Part shown: piece after piece, positions 9,309 to 18,061 of the stretch | Numbering within the stretch: position 1 is the first letter of the stretch | Layout: each line of letters begins with the position of its first letter | Assembly: GCA_902776475.1 (NCBI GenBank) | Contig: CACYQD010000009.1 | Location: forward strand, 107,103 to 171,102 | From: an uncultured Prevotellaceae bacterium | GTDB lineage: Bacteria > Bacteroidota > Bacteroidia > Bacteroidales > Bacteroidaceae | Length of the DNA: 64,000 bases | Direction of reading: 5' to 3' | Notes under the pieces: generated by a model | What the model saw: only the letters and a program-made list of their open reading frames with translations | Told to the model about the DNA's origin: nothing | Databases searched by the model: none | Program-made: the position numbers and the translations under genes

Positions 9309-9698
9309 AAAATTAATTAATAAAAAATGAATGAATTAATAAAGTTAGACTTTATGTTGTTCGAAAATCGGGTGCAAAGTTACTACTTTTTTGTGAAACA
9401 CCGCCTTTTTTCACCTTCTTAATTGACAAAGGCAGACGCCTTTCCTTCTTATTTAATGATAATTAACGATTTTCAGACGTTGGTTGCTCTCAGTCAGTAT
9501 TCAAATTGGCGTGCGCTGAGTGCGTCCGACCGGATTTCCGCACGGGTTAGCTCGCTCGGATTGGAAGCTGACCGCATGGAGTATCAGCGTTTGTCATGCG
9601 CTTATCAGATTGGAAATCTTGATATTCTGTTTCCTGACCCCATGAACGTCTCTCTATTGGCACGTTTTTTGCTGGTTTGGGGTAAAAAAGGAGGTTTT
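9309..9698. other. 390-bp intergenic region between rpsA and the J-domain gene
   Basis: Divergent spacer. The left part holds the AT-rich leader and -7 box (9375-9382, minus strand TAACTTTG) of rpsA. A small hairpin AAAGGC-AGAC-GCCTTT lies at 9428-9443. From about 9470 to 9690 the base composition becomes like coding sequence, and an open frame runs into the J-domain gene from a TTG at 9423, but it shows no recognisable domain and the strong ribosome binding site at 9687-9694 argues that it is untranslated leader. Confidence 0.5.
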
Positions 9699-10364
9699 AT
9701 GGCATTCATAGACTATTACAAAATTTTGGGAGTTGACCGCAACATCCCGCAGGCCGATGTCAAGAAGGCTTACCTCAAGCGGGCCAAGCAGTTTCATCCC
9801 GACCTGCATCCTGATGACCCGAAAGCCAAAGCCAAGTTTCAGGCGCTGAATGAGGCTTATGAGGTCATCGGCGACCCGGAGAAACGGGCCAAGTACGACC
9901 AATATGGAGAACAATGGCGGCAGGCCGACGCCTTCGGACAAGGTGGCGGCGGCACTTATTGGCAGTCGGGCGGGGGAGGCTCTCCGTTCGAGGGCTTCGA
10001 CTTCAACATGTTTTCCAAGGGCGGCGGCTTCAGCAGTTTCTTCGAGCAGATCTTCGGCCAGCGCGGCACCAAGCGGCAGTCATCGCGTCAGGCCAATAGG
10101 GGTGAACTGACGGCCAATGTGGAGATTGATCTTTACACGGCGCTGTTGGGTGGTGAGGTGATCATCGCTCTTAACGATGGCTCCAAAGTGAAACTGAAAG
10201 TGAAACCGGAGACGCAGAGCGGAACAAAGGTGAGGCTCAAGGGAAAAGGAATCGACAAAGGCGATGGAACTTTTGGTGATCTGATCATCACTTATCAAGT
10301 GAAATTGCCCACCCATCTCTCTGAGCGCCAGAAACAGTTGGTGCGTGAAATGAGACAAGGGTAA
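9699..10364 (+). CDS. J-domain co-chaperone (CbpA/DnaJ-like, short form)
   Basis: Co-chaperone expected to stimulate a DnaK ATPase. The J domain spans residues 1-70 ([11 protein letters not shown] at the start, the essential HPD in [10 protein letters not shown], and KRAKYDQYG at the end). A Gly/Phe-rich linker (residues about 80-120) follows, then one substrate-binding beta domain from [20 protein letters not shown] to the C terminus. There is no zinc-finger cysteine cluster, so it is not the classical DnaJ; with 221 aa it is also shorter than CbpA (about 306 aa), as if the two C-terminal domains were reduced to one. The start at 9699 is fixed by a rare strong ribosome binding site, AAAGGAGG at 9687-9694, five bases upstream. 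Confidence 0.88.
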   Translation: MAFIDYYKILGVDRNIPQADVKKAYLKRAKQFHPDLHPDDPKAKAKFQALNEAYEVIGDPEKRAKYDQYGEQWRQADAFGQGGGGTYWQSGGGGSPFEGFDFNMFSKGGGFSSFFEQIFGQRGTKRQSSRQANRGELTANVEIDLYTALLGGEVIIALNDGSKVKLKVKPETQSGTKVRLKGKGIDKGDGTFGDLIITYQVKLPTHLSERQKQLVREMRQG

Positions 10365-10385
10365 TGGCTGCGGCCATTACCCTTG
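10356..10385 (+). terminator. Hairpin overlapping the stop codon of the J-domain gene
   Basis: Perfect 12-bp stem CAAGGGTAATGG/CCATTACCCTTG (10356-10367 with 10374-10385) with the TAA stop inside the left arm. No strong T run follows, so termination strength is uncertain. Confidence 0.55.
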
Positions 10386-10386
10386 C

Positions 10387-10440
10387 TTCGTTGTATGCTT
10401 GGTGAATTCGTTGTATGCTTGACGAATTCATTGTTCGCTC
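10387..10440. repeat. 2.5 copies of a 20-bp tandem repeat
   Basis: Units 10387-10406 and 10407-10426 both start TTCGTTGTATGCTTG and end GAA; a degraded third copy TTCATTGTTCGC follows. It lies between convergent genes and has no coding role that I can see. Confidence 0.6.
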
Positions 10441-10457
10441 AGAATACGATGGCAGCC

Positions 10458-11486
10458 TCATTTCGTTGTGGTGAGGTTCCAGTATTTGAGGTTCTTATTC
10501 TTTTCCACTTTGTCTTCGATGTCATCGGGCAGGTTGCAGAAGAAGTCGATGCCCGTGCGCTCCTCCAACTCATCGATGGAGATGGCGTAGTCGCCATAAT
10601 TCTTGCTGTAGTCATTCTTGTTGTGCTCTGTCCACAAACCGATGGCCTCATAATCGTCGGTTGATTTGTTGTAGGCCAGCAGTGCCATGTAGAAGTATTT
10701 GGGTACGGGGAGGCGGTTGTTGCATTTGAAGCTGTAAACCTGGTCGCTGCGGATGGTGGCCGCTTTGACGACATAGAGCGTGTCGCATTTTTCAGCCCAT
10801 GGACGGATCTTTTGTTCCAGATTGTTCCACAACCCGTTGTTGTGCTTGTCATATTGGGGTTGCATGTTGCTCAGGTAGAAGGTCTGGGTGTTTTGTTCCC
10901 TGGAGCACAACCTGTCGGCGGAGGGACAGAGATGGCCGCGCGTGAAACCCGATTCCGAGTAGTCTGATTCTTTTGAGCGGTATTGGGCGGGGATTTCAGG
11001 GTCTTCCTTGAAACTGTTGGTCCGAGTGACGTTTTTGGCCATGTTGCCGGCGTGCATCTGGTAACAGGTCCAACGGTTGGCGATGTCGGCATAGCTCCAT
11101 TCAAGGCTGAAGGTGATGCCGTAGTCAGGTGTCGATTTGATGATGAGCTGGTTCATCGTCTCATCCTCTGCCAGATGAGGATATTCAAGCAGTTTGGCGC
11201 GGTAAAGGTTGCGGTTGCGGTTGTTGTCGGTCACGTCCTGTCCGCTGCCGTTGTATTCCGCAACGACGACTTTCGAGGCGAGGTAGTCCTTTGACTTGCC
11301 GTCTTTCAGATACACCTTCACGCCGTATTTCAGGTTGTAGATGATCTGCACTCGGTCGAAGAGGTCGCTGGTGTATCTCACCTCGAGCCCGTTCTGGAGG
11401 GTGATGATGACCGTGTCTTTCTTCTCCTGGGCCATGGTGGTCATGGATGTGAGCAGGGTGATAAACAGTAGGAGATATCTTTTCAT
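10458..11486 (-). CDS. Secreted DNA/RNA non-specific endonuclease
   Basis: Nuclease of the NUC/Serratia type (beta-beta-alpha metal finger), 342 aa with a signal peptide ending TMAQ. The catalytic block reads FTRGHLCPSADR (residues about 187-198): the general-base histidine is present but the usual DRGH is TRGH, a variant seen in exported Bacteroidetes members. The metal-binding asparagine lies in NNGLWNNLE (residues about 221-229), after SNMQPQ. The first 85 residues before the nuclease domain are a separate beta-rich segment that I do not recognise. It lies 50 bases downstream of the secreted 571-aa protein on the same strand with no terminator between them, so the two may share a transcript. 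Likely role: scavenging of extracellular nucleic acid. Confidence 0.88.
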   Translation of the reverse strand: MKRYLLLFITLLTSMTTMAQEKKDTVIITLQNGLEVRYTSDLFDRVQIIYNLKYGVKVYLKDGKSKDYLASKVVVAEYNGSGQDVTDNNRNRNLYRAKLLEYPHLAEDETMNQLIIKSTPDYGITFSLEWSYADIANRWTCYQMHAGNMAKNVTRTNSFKEDPEIPAQYRSKESDYSESGFTRGHLCPSADRLCSREQNTQTFYLSNMQPQYDKHNNGLWNNLEQKIRPWAEKCDTLYVVKAATIRSDQVYSFKCNNRLPVPKYFYMALLAYNKSTDDYEAIGLWTEHNKNDYSKNYGDYAISIDELEERTGIDFFCNLPDDIEDKVEKNKNLKYWNLTTTK

Positions 11487-11536
11487 GTTGTTCTTTCTAA
11501 GGTTGGGTTGCGTGGAAGAAGGTGGATTCCTGTGGG

Positions 11537-13252
11537 TTATTTGACGATGATCTTGCTGCTGCCGCTCACATAGACACCTTTCGGCAGGTGTCCGGTGTCA
11601 TAGCCCACGAATTGTCCGTCGATGTGATAGACTCGCTGGGAGTCTTCTGCTTCTGCGGTGATGGTTCTGATGCCTGTTGAGATACCATCGACGCTGATGT
11701 TGGCGGCTTGTCCTGTCGTGGTCTTGAAGTAGGCCCGGAAGGCTTTCAGGTCATTGGTGACGTTGGGGTAGCAGAGGGTATTGCCCTCGCCGAGAAACAG
11801 CACGCTGTTGTCGCCTTCGTAGAGCGTGGTGGGATGATAGATGCCGATCATCTCGTAGTCGCCGCAGGTTGTGGGGCTGAGCGTGTTGTCGATGGTGGTG
11901 CCGCTGATGGAGATCTGTTCCACGTCTTCTTCTGGATAGACCAGGTAGGGTACGCCGGCCTCGATGTCTTCAACAGACGAGAAATCAAGAGTGCTGGTGG
12001 TCGCGTCGAACCCCGTCATCTTGGCGACCCTGGCCTCGGAAACGGTGGAGGAGAAGTCGGTGATGCTGAAGGGCAGGCAGAGCGTGTTCCACATCCCTGT
12101 TTTCATTTTCCGGTTGACGACGACATTGACATTCCTGCCGATGTAGGTGGCGATGGTGGAAGGGTTGGTGTAGAGCTCTTCGTCGAGCCGGACCATGGGA
12201 ACCAGTTCGCTGACACGGGTATAGTACAGCACAGAGGTCGTGCCGTCTTCTGCCGTACCGAGGATGCCCTCGACGACGAAAGACCTGCCTTTGAGGTCTT
12301 CAGGGATGTCGCCTCCCAGGTCGAAGTGGTCGGTCATGAGGAGTTTCTGGTTATCTTTTTCCATATAGTAGGTTCCAGTACCATTGGCCGACAGGGTGAC
12401 TTCTTCCACCCTGACATAGTCAGCCCGGTAGGTCACGCCGCTCAGTGTCGAAAGGTCGGAGACGACGATGGGTTCCGGCGTCTGCCAGAAGTCGAGGCAT
12501 AGGATGGAATCGGCGATGGAACTGCTGACGTGCGTGAACTCCGGCATCCCGTCACGGAGATGGTATTCACCTATGACGCTGCCGATGAGGGCACCGCCGG
12601 CGGTGGTGTGCCATCCTGCGTCATCGGGCAGGAAATCCGTGAATCTGACTGCAGCACCATTGTCGCGCACATAGGCTTGGATGCCAGATTGCTCATCCAC
12701 CCATTCGATGCTTCCGGGATTGTCTCTGTCCAGGGAGAGCCTCACCGTCGTGCCGTCGCTCAGTTGGCGCAATTGAGTGATGGATGTCACCGTCTCCACA
12801 TCAGGCTCGGTGATGAGGGTGACGGTGATCGACATCAGTTTCCAGTGTCCGCTTGTGTCCGTATTTCTGAAAGTGACAGCGGTGGCAGGCCCGTTCCATG
12901 TTGTCGTGCTGCCTGGAGAGGCGGAACCGCAGTCCGCCATGAAATTGCTGCTGGTCGGTGCATTGCCCGAGGCAAAGTTCATCTTGATGCTGGAGATGGC
13001 TGTGCCGGCCGAGACCTGGAAGTAGTTTCCTCCATAGATCCTCAGTGCCTTGCCGTTGTCATAGTATCTGGTGGGATAACTGCCAGTTCCTTGACTGAAA
13101 ATGATGGTGACGCCGTCGGATGTCACATTGAACACCTCAGCGGCATTGGAGAATCCCTGTGCGCTGAAGTCGATATACACCTCCTTGGCTTTGGCCTGAC
13201 AGGCCAAAACGAGGGTGAAGACAAATAAGAAGAGGCTTCGTGTGATGTTCAT
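11537..13252 (-). CDS. Exported multidomain protein with C-terminal secretion tail
   Basis: Unknown function, 571 aa. The start is taken at 13250-13252 because it places a signal peptide (MNITRSLFLFVFTLVLACQAKA) at the N terminus. Residues about 25-150 form a beta-rich domain (SDGVTIIFSQGTG, FQVSAGTAISSIKMNFASG) common in Prevotella surface proteins; about 160-260 resembles an OB-fold segment; the block MKTGMWNTLCLPFSIT near residue 385 is another recurrent element of these proteins. The last 45 residues (ending HLPKGVYVSGSSKIIVK) look like the C-terminal signal of the type IX secretion system. A -7 box TAATTTTG is at 13300-13307. Probably surface-exposed; adhesion or glycan binding is only a guess. 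Confidence 0.65.
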   Translation of the reverse strand: MNITRSLFLFVFTLVLACQAKAKEVYIDFSAQGFSNAAEVFNVTSDGVTIIFSQGTGSYPTRYYDNGKALRIYGGNYFQVSAGTAISSIKMNFASGNAPTSSNFMADCGSASPGSTTTWNGPATAVTFRNTDTSGHWKLMSITVTLITEPDVETVTSITQLRQLSDGTTVRLSLDRDNPGSIEWVDEQSGIQAYVRDNGAAVRFTDFLPDDAGWHTTAGGALIGSVIGEYHLRDGMPEFTHVSSSIADSILCLDFWQTPEPIVVSDLSTLSGVTYRADYVRVEEVTLSANGTGTYYMEKDNQKLLMTDHFDLGGDIPEDLKGRSFVVEGILGTAEDGTTSVLYYTRVSELVPMVRLDEELYTNPSTIATYIGRNVNVVVNRKMKTGMWNTLCLPFSITDFSSTVSEARVAKMTGFDATTSTLDFSSVEDIEAGVPYLVYPEEDVEQISISGTTIDNTLSPTTCGDYEMIGIYHPTTLYEGDNSVLFLGEGNTLCYPNVTNDLKAFRAYFKTTTGQAANISVDGISTGIRTITAEAEDSQRVYHIDGQFVGYDTGHLPKGVYVSGSSKIIVK

Positions 13253-13412
13253 CGTCTCTATGGGTTGAATTGTGGTGTTTGTCTTGGTTTTATAGCCTTC
13301 AAAATTACATTTTTCCCTTGAAATATGGAAATGAATGTCCATTTTTCTTCGACTTTACGGCATGAAATGGCTTTTTCTGGTTTCCCAGGCCCTTTTTCTC
13401 ATGAATAATCGT

Positions 13413-13420
13413 TAATTTTG
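13413..13420 (+). promoter_or_regulatory. Promoter -7 box for the HAD/MFS pair
   Basis: TAATTTTG, a full match to the Bacteroidetes -7 consensus TAnnTTTG, 37 bases before the HAD start. No TTTG stands at the expected -33 position. Confidence 0.5.
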
Positions 13421-13457
13421 CAGCGCTTTAGAGCATCAATGTCGTTCATCAACCATC

Positions 13458-14138
13458 ATGAGACAGAAACCAATGCAATGGAAGGCAGCGCTTTTCGACC
13501 TCGACGGCGTAGTGTTTGATACCGAACCGCAGTACACCGTGTTTTGGGGAGAGATATGCCGCCAATATCATCCTGAGATACCAGGATTGGAGAACCGGAT
13601 CAAGGGCCAGACGCTTACACAGATATTCGACGCCTATTTCGCCGACAATGAGGCGGCACGCCGGGATGTGGTCAGCCGTCTCGACCAATATGAGGCCGGG
13701 ATGTCGTATGACTATATCCGTGGATTCGTGGATTTCATCCAGAACTTGCGCAGCCATGGTGTGGCTACGGCCCTTGTGACCAGTTCCAACCATGCCAAGA
13801 TGGCGAGCGTGTATCGTTCGCGTCCTGAACTTCCCCGATTGTTTGATATCGTACTCACATCTGAGGATTTCAGTGAGAGCAAGCCCTCGCCAGACTGTTA
13901 TCTGAAAGCAGCCGAACGGTTTGGTGCTCAGCGGCAACAATGTATTGTCTTCGAGGACAGCTTTAATGGTTTGCGCTCAGGGAAATCAGCCGGTATGGCT
14001 GTGGTGGGACTGACCACTTCCAACTCCCGTGAGAGCATCAGTGATTTATGTGATGTGGCGGTCAGCGACTTCTCGGAAATCGTTTTCGACGATTGTCTGG
14101 AGGTTCTGGCGCGGCATCATGCCCCTTGTGACGATTGA
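13458..14138 (+). CDS. HAD superfamily hydrolase (beta-phosphoglucomutase-like)
   Basis: Phosphatase or phosphoglucomutase of HAD subfamily IA, 226 aa, cytoplasmic. Motif I is FDLDGVVFDTEP (residues 11-22) with the nucleophile Asp13 and Asp15; motif II is ALVTSSN near residue 111; the motif III lysine is in SESKPSPDCYLKA near residue 137; motif IV is VFEDSFNGLRSG near residue 160. A four-helix cap lies between motifs I and II. The substrate cannot be read from the sequence; a sugar phosphate is likely. An internal ATG at 13473 is an alternative start. The stop codon overlaps the start of the MFS gene by one base (TGATG), so the two are translationally coupled. Confidence 0.82.
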   Translation: MRQKPMQWKAALFDLDGVVFDTEPQYTVFWGEICRQYHPEIPGLENRIKGQTLTQIFDAYFADNEAARRDVVSRLDQYEAGMSYDYIRGFVDFIQNLRSHGVATALVTSSNHAKMASVYRSRPELPRLFDIVLTSEDFSESKPSPDCYLKAAERFGAQRQQCIVFEDSFNGLRSGKSAGMAVVGLTTSNSRESISDLCDVAVSDFSEIVFDDCLEVLARHHAPCDD

Positions 14139-15343
14139 TGATGGATACACAAAACACTCCTGTACATATACGTCTCTGGCACCGCGACTTCTGGTTCCTG
14201 GCTGTGGCTAACTTGTTGTTGACCATGGCGGTTTATATGCAGTATGTGTCTGTCGCTCATTGGATGGAGGAGGCGGGCATGCCTCAGAATATGATCGGAT
14301 GGGCGATGGGAATCTATGCGCTCGGACTGTTCTCTCTTGGCGCTTTCTGCTCTTATCTGGTGCAACAGCATCGGCGCAACAGGGTCTGCATCCGCGCTAT
14401 CTTCTGGCTTGCCTTGTGCCTGGCCTTGCCGGTCTTCTTGCTGGGTGTGCCCGGCATGGATGCCTCGGCGATGATGGTATGGGTGAGATGGGCAACAGGG
14501 GCGGTTTTCGGACTGGCTCAGATGGTCTTGTCGAGCACCCTTGTCATCGACACCTGTGAGGCGCATCAGCGAACGGAGGCCAATTACGCTGCGGCGTGGT
14601 TTGGACGTTTCGCCCTCTCCCTGGGACCTCTTTTGGCGATGGTTTTGCTGCCACGGGTGGGTTTTACGCAGACCATCTGGGTGGCAGCTGCCCTTACCTT
14701 GGCGGCCATGGTGCTGATTTCCATGGCCCATTTCCCCTTCCGCACGCCTGAGGACAACGTCCACCTGCTGAGTTTCGATCGGTTTTTGTTGCCAGGCGCC
14801 TGGGGCTTGTTTGTCAATCTGGTGATTGTCACCACGGTCTTGGGCATGGTCTTGGCATTGCATCGCGACTCGGTCACTTTCTTCGCATTTCTGATGCTGG
14901 GATTCTTGCTGGCAGTTTTGGCGGAGAAATTCGTCTTTGTCAACGCCGAACTGAAAAGTGAGACGGTGACCGGTTTGCTGCTGATGGCCTTCGCCCTCAT
15001 GCTCTTGTTCACCGAACGGCAGACGATACCTTTTGTGGTACCAGTCCTGGTCGGATTGAGCATGGGTCTGGTCGGTTCGAGGTTCCTCTTGTTTTTCATC
15101 AAGTTGAGCCATCATTGTCAGCGCGGCACGTCGCAGAGCACTTTCTTCCTGGCATGGGAGGCCGGTATTGCTTTGGGTCTGGGCATAGGATGGGGTGACT
15201 TGCCCGTACTCCTGGACGGAGCCTTGCAGCTTGGGTCAGCGCAAAAAGCCCTGCTGTTGGCAGGGCTGATGCTCATCGTCTTGGCGATGGCCATGTATGT
15301 GTGCTTCACCCATCAGTGGTATCTGAAGCACAAGAACAGGTAG
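14138..15343 (+). CDS. MFS transporter
   Basis: Integral membrane transporter, 401 aa with about 12 predicted membrane spans. The start ATG at 14138-14140 overlaps the HAD stop codon; an adjacent ATG at 14141 is equally possible. The hydrophobic segments begin at WFLAVANLLLTMAVYMQY (residues about 16-33), and the sequence between spans 2 and 3 (YLVQQHRRNRVCIRAIFW) is positively charged as usual in the major facilitator superfamily. I cannot name a substrate. Coupling to a HAD phosphatase suggests that a sugar or its derivative is exported after dephosphorylation or imported for use, but this is inference. It is convergent with the GH8 gene, nine bases away. Confidence 0.75.
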   Translation: MMDTQNTPVHIRLWHRDFWFLAVANLLLTMAVYMQYVSVAHWMEEAGMPQNMIGWAMGIYALGLFSLGAFCSYLVQQHRRNRVCIRAIFWLALCLALPVFLLGVPGMDASAMMVWVRWATGAVFGLAQMVLSSTLVIDTCEAHQRTEANYAAAWFGRFALSLGPLLAMVLLPRVGFTQTIWVAAALTLAAMVLISMAHFPFRTPEDNVHLLSFDRFLLPGAWGLFVNLVIVTTVLGMVLALHRDSVTFFAFLMLGFLLAVLAEKFVFVNAELKSETVTGLLLMAFALMLLFTERQTIPFVVPVLVGLSMGLVGSRFLLFFIKLSHHCQRGTSQSTFFLAWEAGIALGLGIGWGDLPVLLDGALQLGSAQKALLLAGLMLIVLAMAMYVCFTHQWYLKHKNR

Positions 15344-15352
15344 CAGTCTTTT

Positions 15353-17434
15353 TTATTTTTTCACCATCTTCCTGACCGTCTTCAGCAATTGTTTTGAGGG
15401 CGCGGTGCCTTTGAAGGGCACGAGATACCATTTCACGGTCCAGGTGAGTTGCTCGCCCGGGGCAAGGGTGGTATAGGCACCTTGGCTTTCCAGTTCGATA
15501 TAGGTTTTGCCTCTGTTGACATATACCTGTATCTCGGCCTCGTCGGGTGCAGGTTGGGTGGGAGAGAGGTCCTCAAACTTTTTCACCAGCAGCAAGCCTT
15601 TGTTGAGGTAGGCCAGCCATCCTTTTCCGTCAGCGTTGACCTTCCTGTTCTCATTGGCGGTGTCTGTTTCATACCATGCGATGCCTTCTGAGGCTTTGAA
15701 GGGCATGAGGCCAGCAGGAGTGATTCCTTCGACGGGTGAGTCGAAGAAGATCACACCCTCGTTGGGCACACGGGTGATTTCCCATGGAGCTACTTTCCGG
15801 GTCTGCTTTCCGGCGTTGATGATGGAATAGGTCACCACGAGCGAATGGTCGCGGTCGTTGGTGCAGAACTGTTTCTTCACGCGCAGTCCCAGTTTCTCGG
15901 CCACACCGCTGGAGATGACCAGTTTATCAGTGCCGTCTTCTTCTATCTCATAGGGGTATTTGTCGAACTCCTGCACCGGGGGCCAGTTCCACTCTTTCTG
16001 CGGACTGGTCCAGAACGTACTGCCAAAAGCCTCGGGCATGGGGGATTGGGAGATGACTTCAGCACCGTCGTATTTCAGCGACAGAATCTTGCCTCCCGCA
16101 CCGGTGTCGATGGTGGCTGATAAAGCACCCGTCTTCATCTCGCGCATGGCGTTGGGGAAGATGATGCGGTAATGTCCGCTCAGGTGCATGAAGGCAAAGA
16201 GGCGGAGCAGACCGTCATAATAGGCATCGAAATACCCGTCTTCGAAGGGTTCGTGTTTGGCTTCCCACAATGCTTTCACGAATTCCCTCTTTTTCTCGTG
16301 GGCGCACATCACGGAGGCGGTGGCTGAGGTGGCCACCAGTCCGATGCTGTGGCGCAGTTTTCTGAAACCACCGGCTTGAAGGATCTCGTTGCCCTCGGGC
16401 AGCGTGCCATCGACACGGTATTGATCGACGAAGGAGTCGATGCCCTGGCTGTAGAGGAAATTCTGGATGCGCTCTCCATATTGCCGTTGCCACTCCTTGT
16501 CGGCACAGCTCCATTCGTAATCGAGGGCGATGTTCATCGGCACGCGCCAGGAGTCGTAGCGGAAATTGCTCGATCCGCCGCGGCGCATCCAGGGATTCTG
16601 CATGATACTCCCGTCATATTGGCACATGTCGGGGTTGAGTCCTGTCACGGAGTCGGTGGCGTGATGGAGGAACTCACGCGAGAGTTGGGCAGCCTTGTAC
16701 CAATAGTCGGCGCGTCCGTCGTCGGCCCACTTCGCCCACACCTCATAGAAAGCAGGAATGTGGTAGGAGGGGTCGGTGAAGCGCATGCCCATGTCATCGG
16801 GGGTGAAGGTGATGAGATGGTATTCAGGATGGAGCAGGGGGCGCTGTCCGTTGGTGCCGTCTTTGGCCATCGAACAGTTGAGGATGCGCTGGGCCTCAGC
16901 CTTGTAGTTGATGCCGGTGTCATTGCCCCATAGGTTGGAGGCGAAGATCAGGGCGGTGATGTAATAGAGCTCGCCGTCGGAGGCAGAACCGTCGGAGTTG
17001 CGTGTGCCGTCGGTCTTGCAGCTCCAGGCGAAATAGCCCTCGCGTGGACCGTCCTGGTGCTGCATGTATTTCTTGCTCCACCGCCAGATGCGGTCGAAAA
17101 TGTCTTTCTCGCCCATCTGCACGGCGATCATCATGCCGTAGGACATGCCCTCAGTGCGCACATCGTGGTTCTTGATGTCGCTGATGTAGCCCAACGTGTC
17201 TCCCACTTCAAAATACACTTTGTTGGGTCCGCGGAAGACATCGTCGAAGACTTCCTTCAACTTCTTCTCCACGGCATCGGGCCTGTAGCCCATCTCCACG
17301 AAAAGGTTACGGTACTGGCGGGTCTCAAATGCTCCTTTCTCCCAAGGTCCTTGGGATCTCATGGGCCATTGTGCGGAGACCATGAGGTGAGACATGAGGA
17401 TGACAATCAGGGTTAGAATGGTTTTCTTTTTCAT
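15353..17434 (-). CDS. Glycoside hydrolase family 8 enzyme with C-terminal beta domain (exo-oligoxylanase type)
   Basis: Predicted to release xylose from the reducing end of xylo-oligosaccharides or to cut a related beta-1,4-glycan. The start at 17432-17434 gives a signal peptide ending MVSAQ; a -7 box TAAATTTG (17456-17463) is 22 bases upstream and excludes the longer TTG reading. The GH8 (alpha/alpha)6 barrel covers residues about 20-425: the catalytic acid is in VRTEGMSYGMM, the signature ASDGELYYITALIFAS follows, and FRYDSWRVP probably holds the catalytic base. Residues about 430-690 are a beta-rich domain (IDTGAGGKILSLKYDG onward) resembling mutarotase-like DUF4380 proteins, and most single-domain family members (about 400-430 aa) lack it. 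Likely periplasmic. Confidence 0.88.
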   Translation of the reverse strand: MKKKTILTLIVILMSHLMVSAQWPMRSQGPWEKGAFETRQYRNLFVEMGYRPDAVEKKLKEVFDDVFRGPNKVYFEVGDTLGYISDIKNHDVRTEGMSYGMMIAVQMGEKDIFDRIWRWSKKYMQHQDGPREGYFAWSCKTDGTRNSDGSASDGELYYITALIFASNLWGNDTGINYKAEAQRILNCSMAKDGTNGQRPLLHPEYHLITFTPDDMGMRFTDPSYHIPAFYEVWAKWADDGRADYWYKAAQLSREFLHHATDSVTGLNPDMCQYDGSIMQNPWMRRGGSSNFRYDSWRVPMNIALDYEWSCADKEWQRQYGERIQNFLYSQGIDSFVDQYRVDGTLPEGNEILQAGGFRKLRHSIGLVATSATASVMCAHEKKREFVKALWEAKHEPFEDGYFDAYYDGLLRLFAFMHLSGHYRIIFPNAMREMKTGALSATIDTGAGGKILSLKYDGAEVISQSPMPEAFGSTFWTSPQKEWNWPPVQEFDKYPYEIEEDGTDKLVISSGVAEKLGLRVKKQFCTNDRDHSLVVTYSIINAGKQTRKVAPWEITRVPNEGVIFFDSPVEGITPAGLMPFKASEGIAWYETDTANENRKVNADGKGWLAYLNKGLLLVKKFEDLSPTQPAPDEAEIQVYVNRGKTYIELESQGAYTTLAPGEQLTWTVKWYLVPFKGTAPSKQLLKTVRKMVKK

Positions 17435-17455
17435 CTTTTTCTTGGTTTTTGTCTG

Positions 17456-17463
17456 CAAATTTA
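17456..17463 (-). promoter_or_regulatory. Promoter -7 box for the GH8 gene
   Basis: TAAATTTG on the minus strand, 22 bases before the chosen ATG. It falls at the alternative TTG start and therefore supports the downstream ATG. Confidence 0.55.
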
Positions 17464-17530
17464 CGAAAAAAGATCCTTCGGCCTTCTTCTGATTGTATCA
17501 GATGTTATCGTTATTGTTGCATTTCTCGGC

Positions 17531-17576
17531 ATAAAAAAAACTCATGTGCAAAAGAACGATAGATTTTGCACATGAG
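17531..17576 (-). terminator. Intrinsic terminator of the Lys/Glu-rich protein gene
   Basis: Perfect 13-bp stem CTCATGTGCAAAA/TTTTGCACATGAG (17541-17553 with 17564-17576), followed on the minus strand by eight T (17533-17540). Confidence 0.85.
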
Positions 17577-17605
17577 CTATGGGCTATAAGAATAATAGGC
17601 TGACT

Positions 17606-18061
17606 CTACATCTTCTGTAGTTCCTTCAGCGCTTTCTGCTGTTTCTTCTCGGCCTTGGCACGGTCTTTTTCGGCTTTCAAGGCTTGTTTCTGCAACTTCT
17701 CGCGCTTTTTGGCTTCCTTCTCTTTGGCTTTTACGGCCTTCTCAGCCTCTTTTTGCTTTTTCTTAGCTTCTTTTGCTTTTTTCTTAGCTTCTTTTTCTTT
17801 CTTCTTGGCTTCCTTTTCTTTCTTCTTGGCTTCCTTCTCCTGCTTAGCTAATTCTTTTTCTTTTTTCTTCTGCTCTTCCAGGATCTTGGCAGCTTTCTCC
17901 TTTTCAGCCTGAGCCTCTTTCATCTGTTCCTCACGGGTCTTCATCTGCTCGGGGGTTAACTCTCCCTGAGGTGTTCCTGGTGTGATTTCCGTCTGGGCAT
18001 TGACGTTCATACTGCACAGGAAGGCTGCTGCGAATAGTGTGATAATGGTTTTGATTCTCAT
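17606..18061 (-). CDS. Exported Lys/Glu/Ala-rich coiled-coil protein
   Basis: Small protein of 151 aa, function unknown. The start at 18059-18061 gives a clean signal peptide (MRIKTIITLFAAAFLCSMNVNAQ); a -7 box TATATTTG lies at 18094-18101. Residues 24-45 are neutral, and from about residue 50 to the end the protein is almost entirely K, E, A, Q and R, with heptad-like repeats of the type KEKEAKK in tandem (residues about 75-115), predicting one long charged helix. The gene has its own promoter and terminator and is therefore a single-gene unit. Proteins of this type may be periplasmic structural or envelope-spanning helices; nothing in the sequence shows catalysis. Confidence 0.7.
   Translation of the reverse strand: MRIKTIITLFAAAFLCSMNVNAQTEITPGTPQGELTPEQMKTREEQMKEAQAEKEKAAKILEEQKKKEKELAKQEKEAKKKEKEAKKKEKEAKKKAKEAKKKQKEAEKAVKAKEKEAKKREKLQKQALKAEKDRAKAEKKQQKALKELQKM

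Noticed and set aside
9423-9698. Extension of the J-domain frame by 92 codons from a TTG
   Set aside because: The J domain starts right after the ATG at 9699, which has a strong ribosome binding site; the extension shows no domain.
14117-15115. 332-codon minus-strand frame
   Set aside because: Antisense to the MFS transporter; rich in His and Gln as expected for reversed membrane-protein codons.
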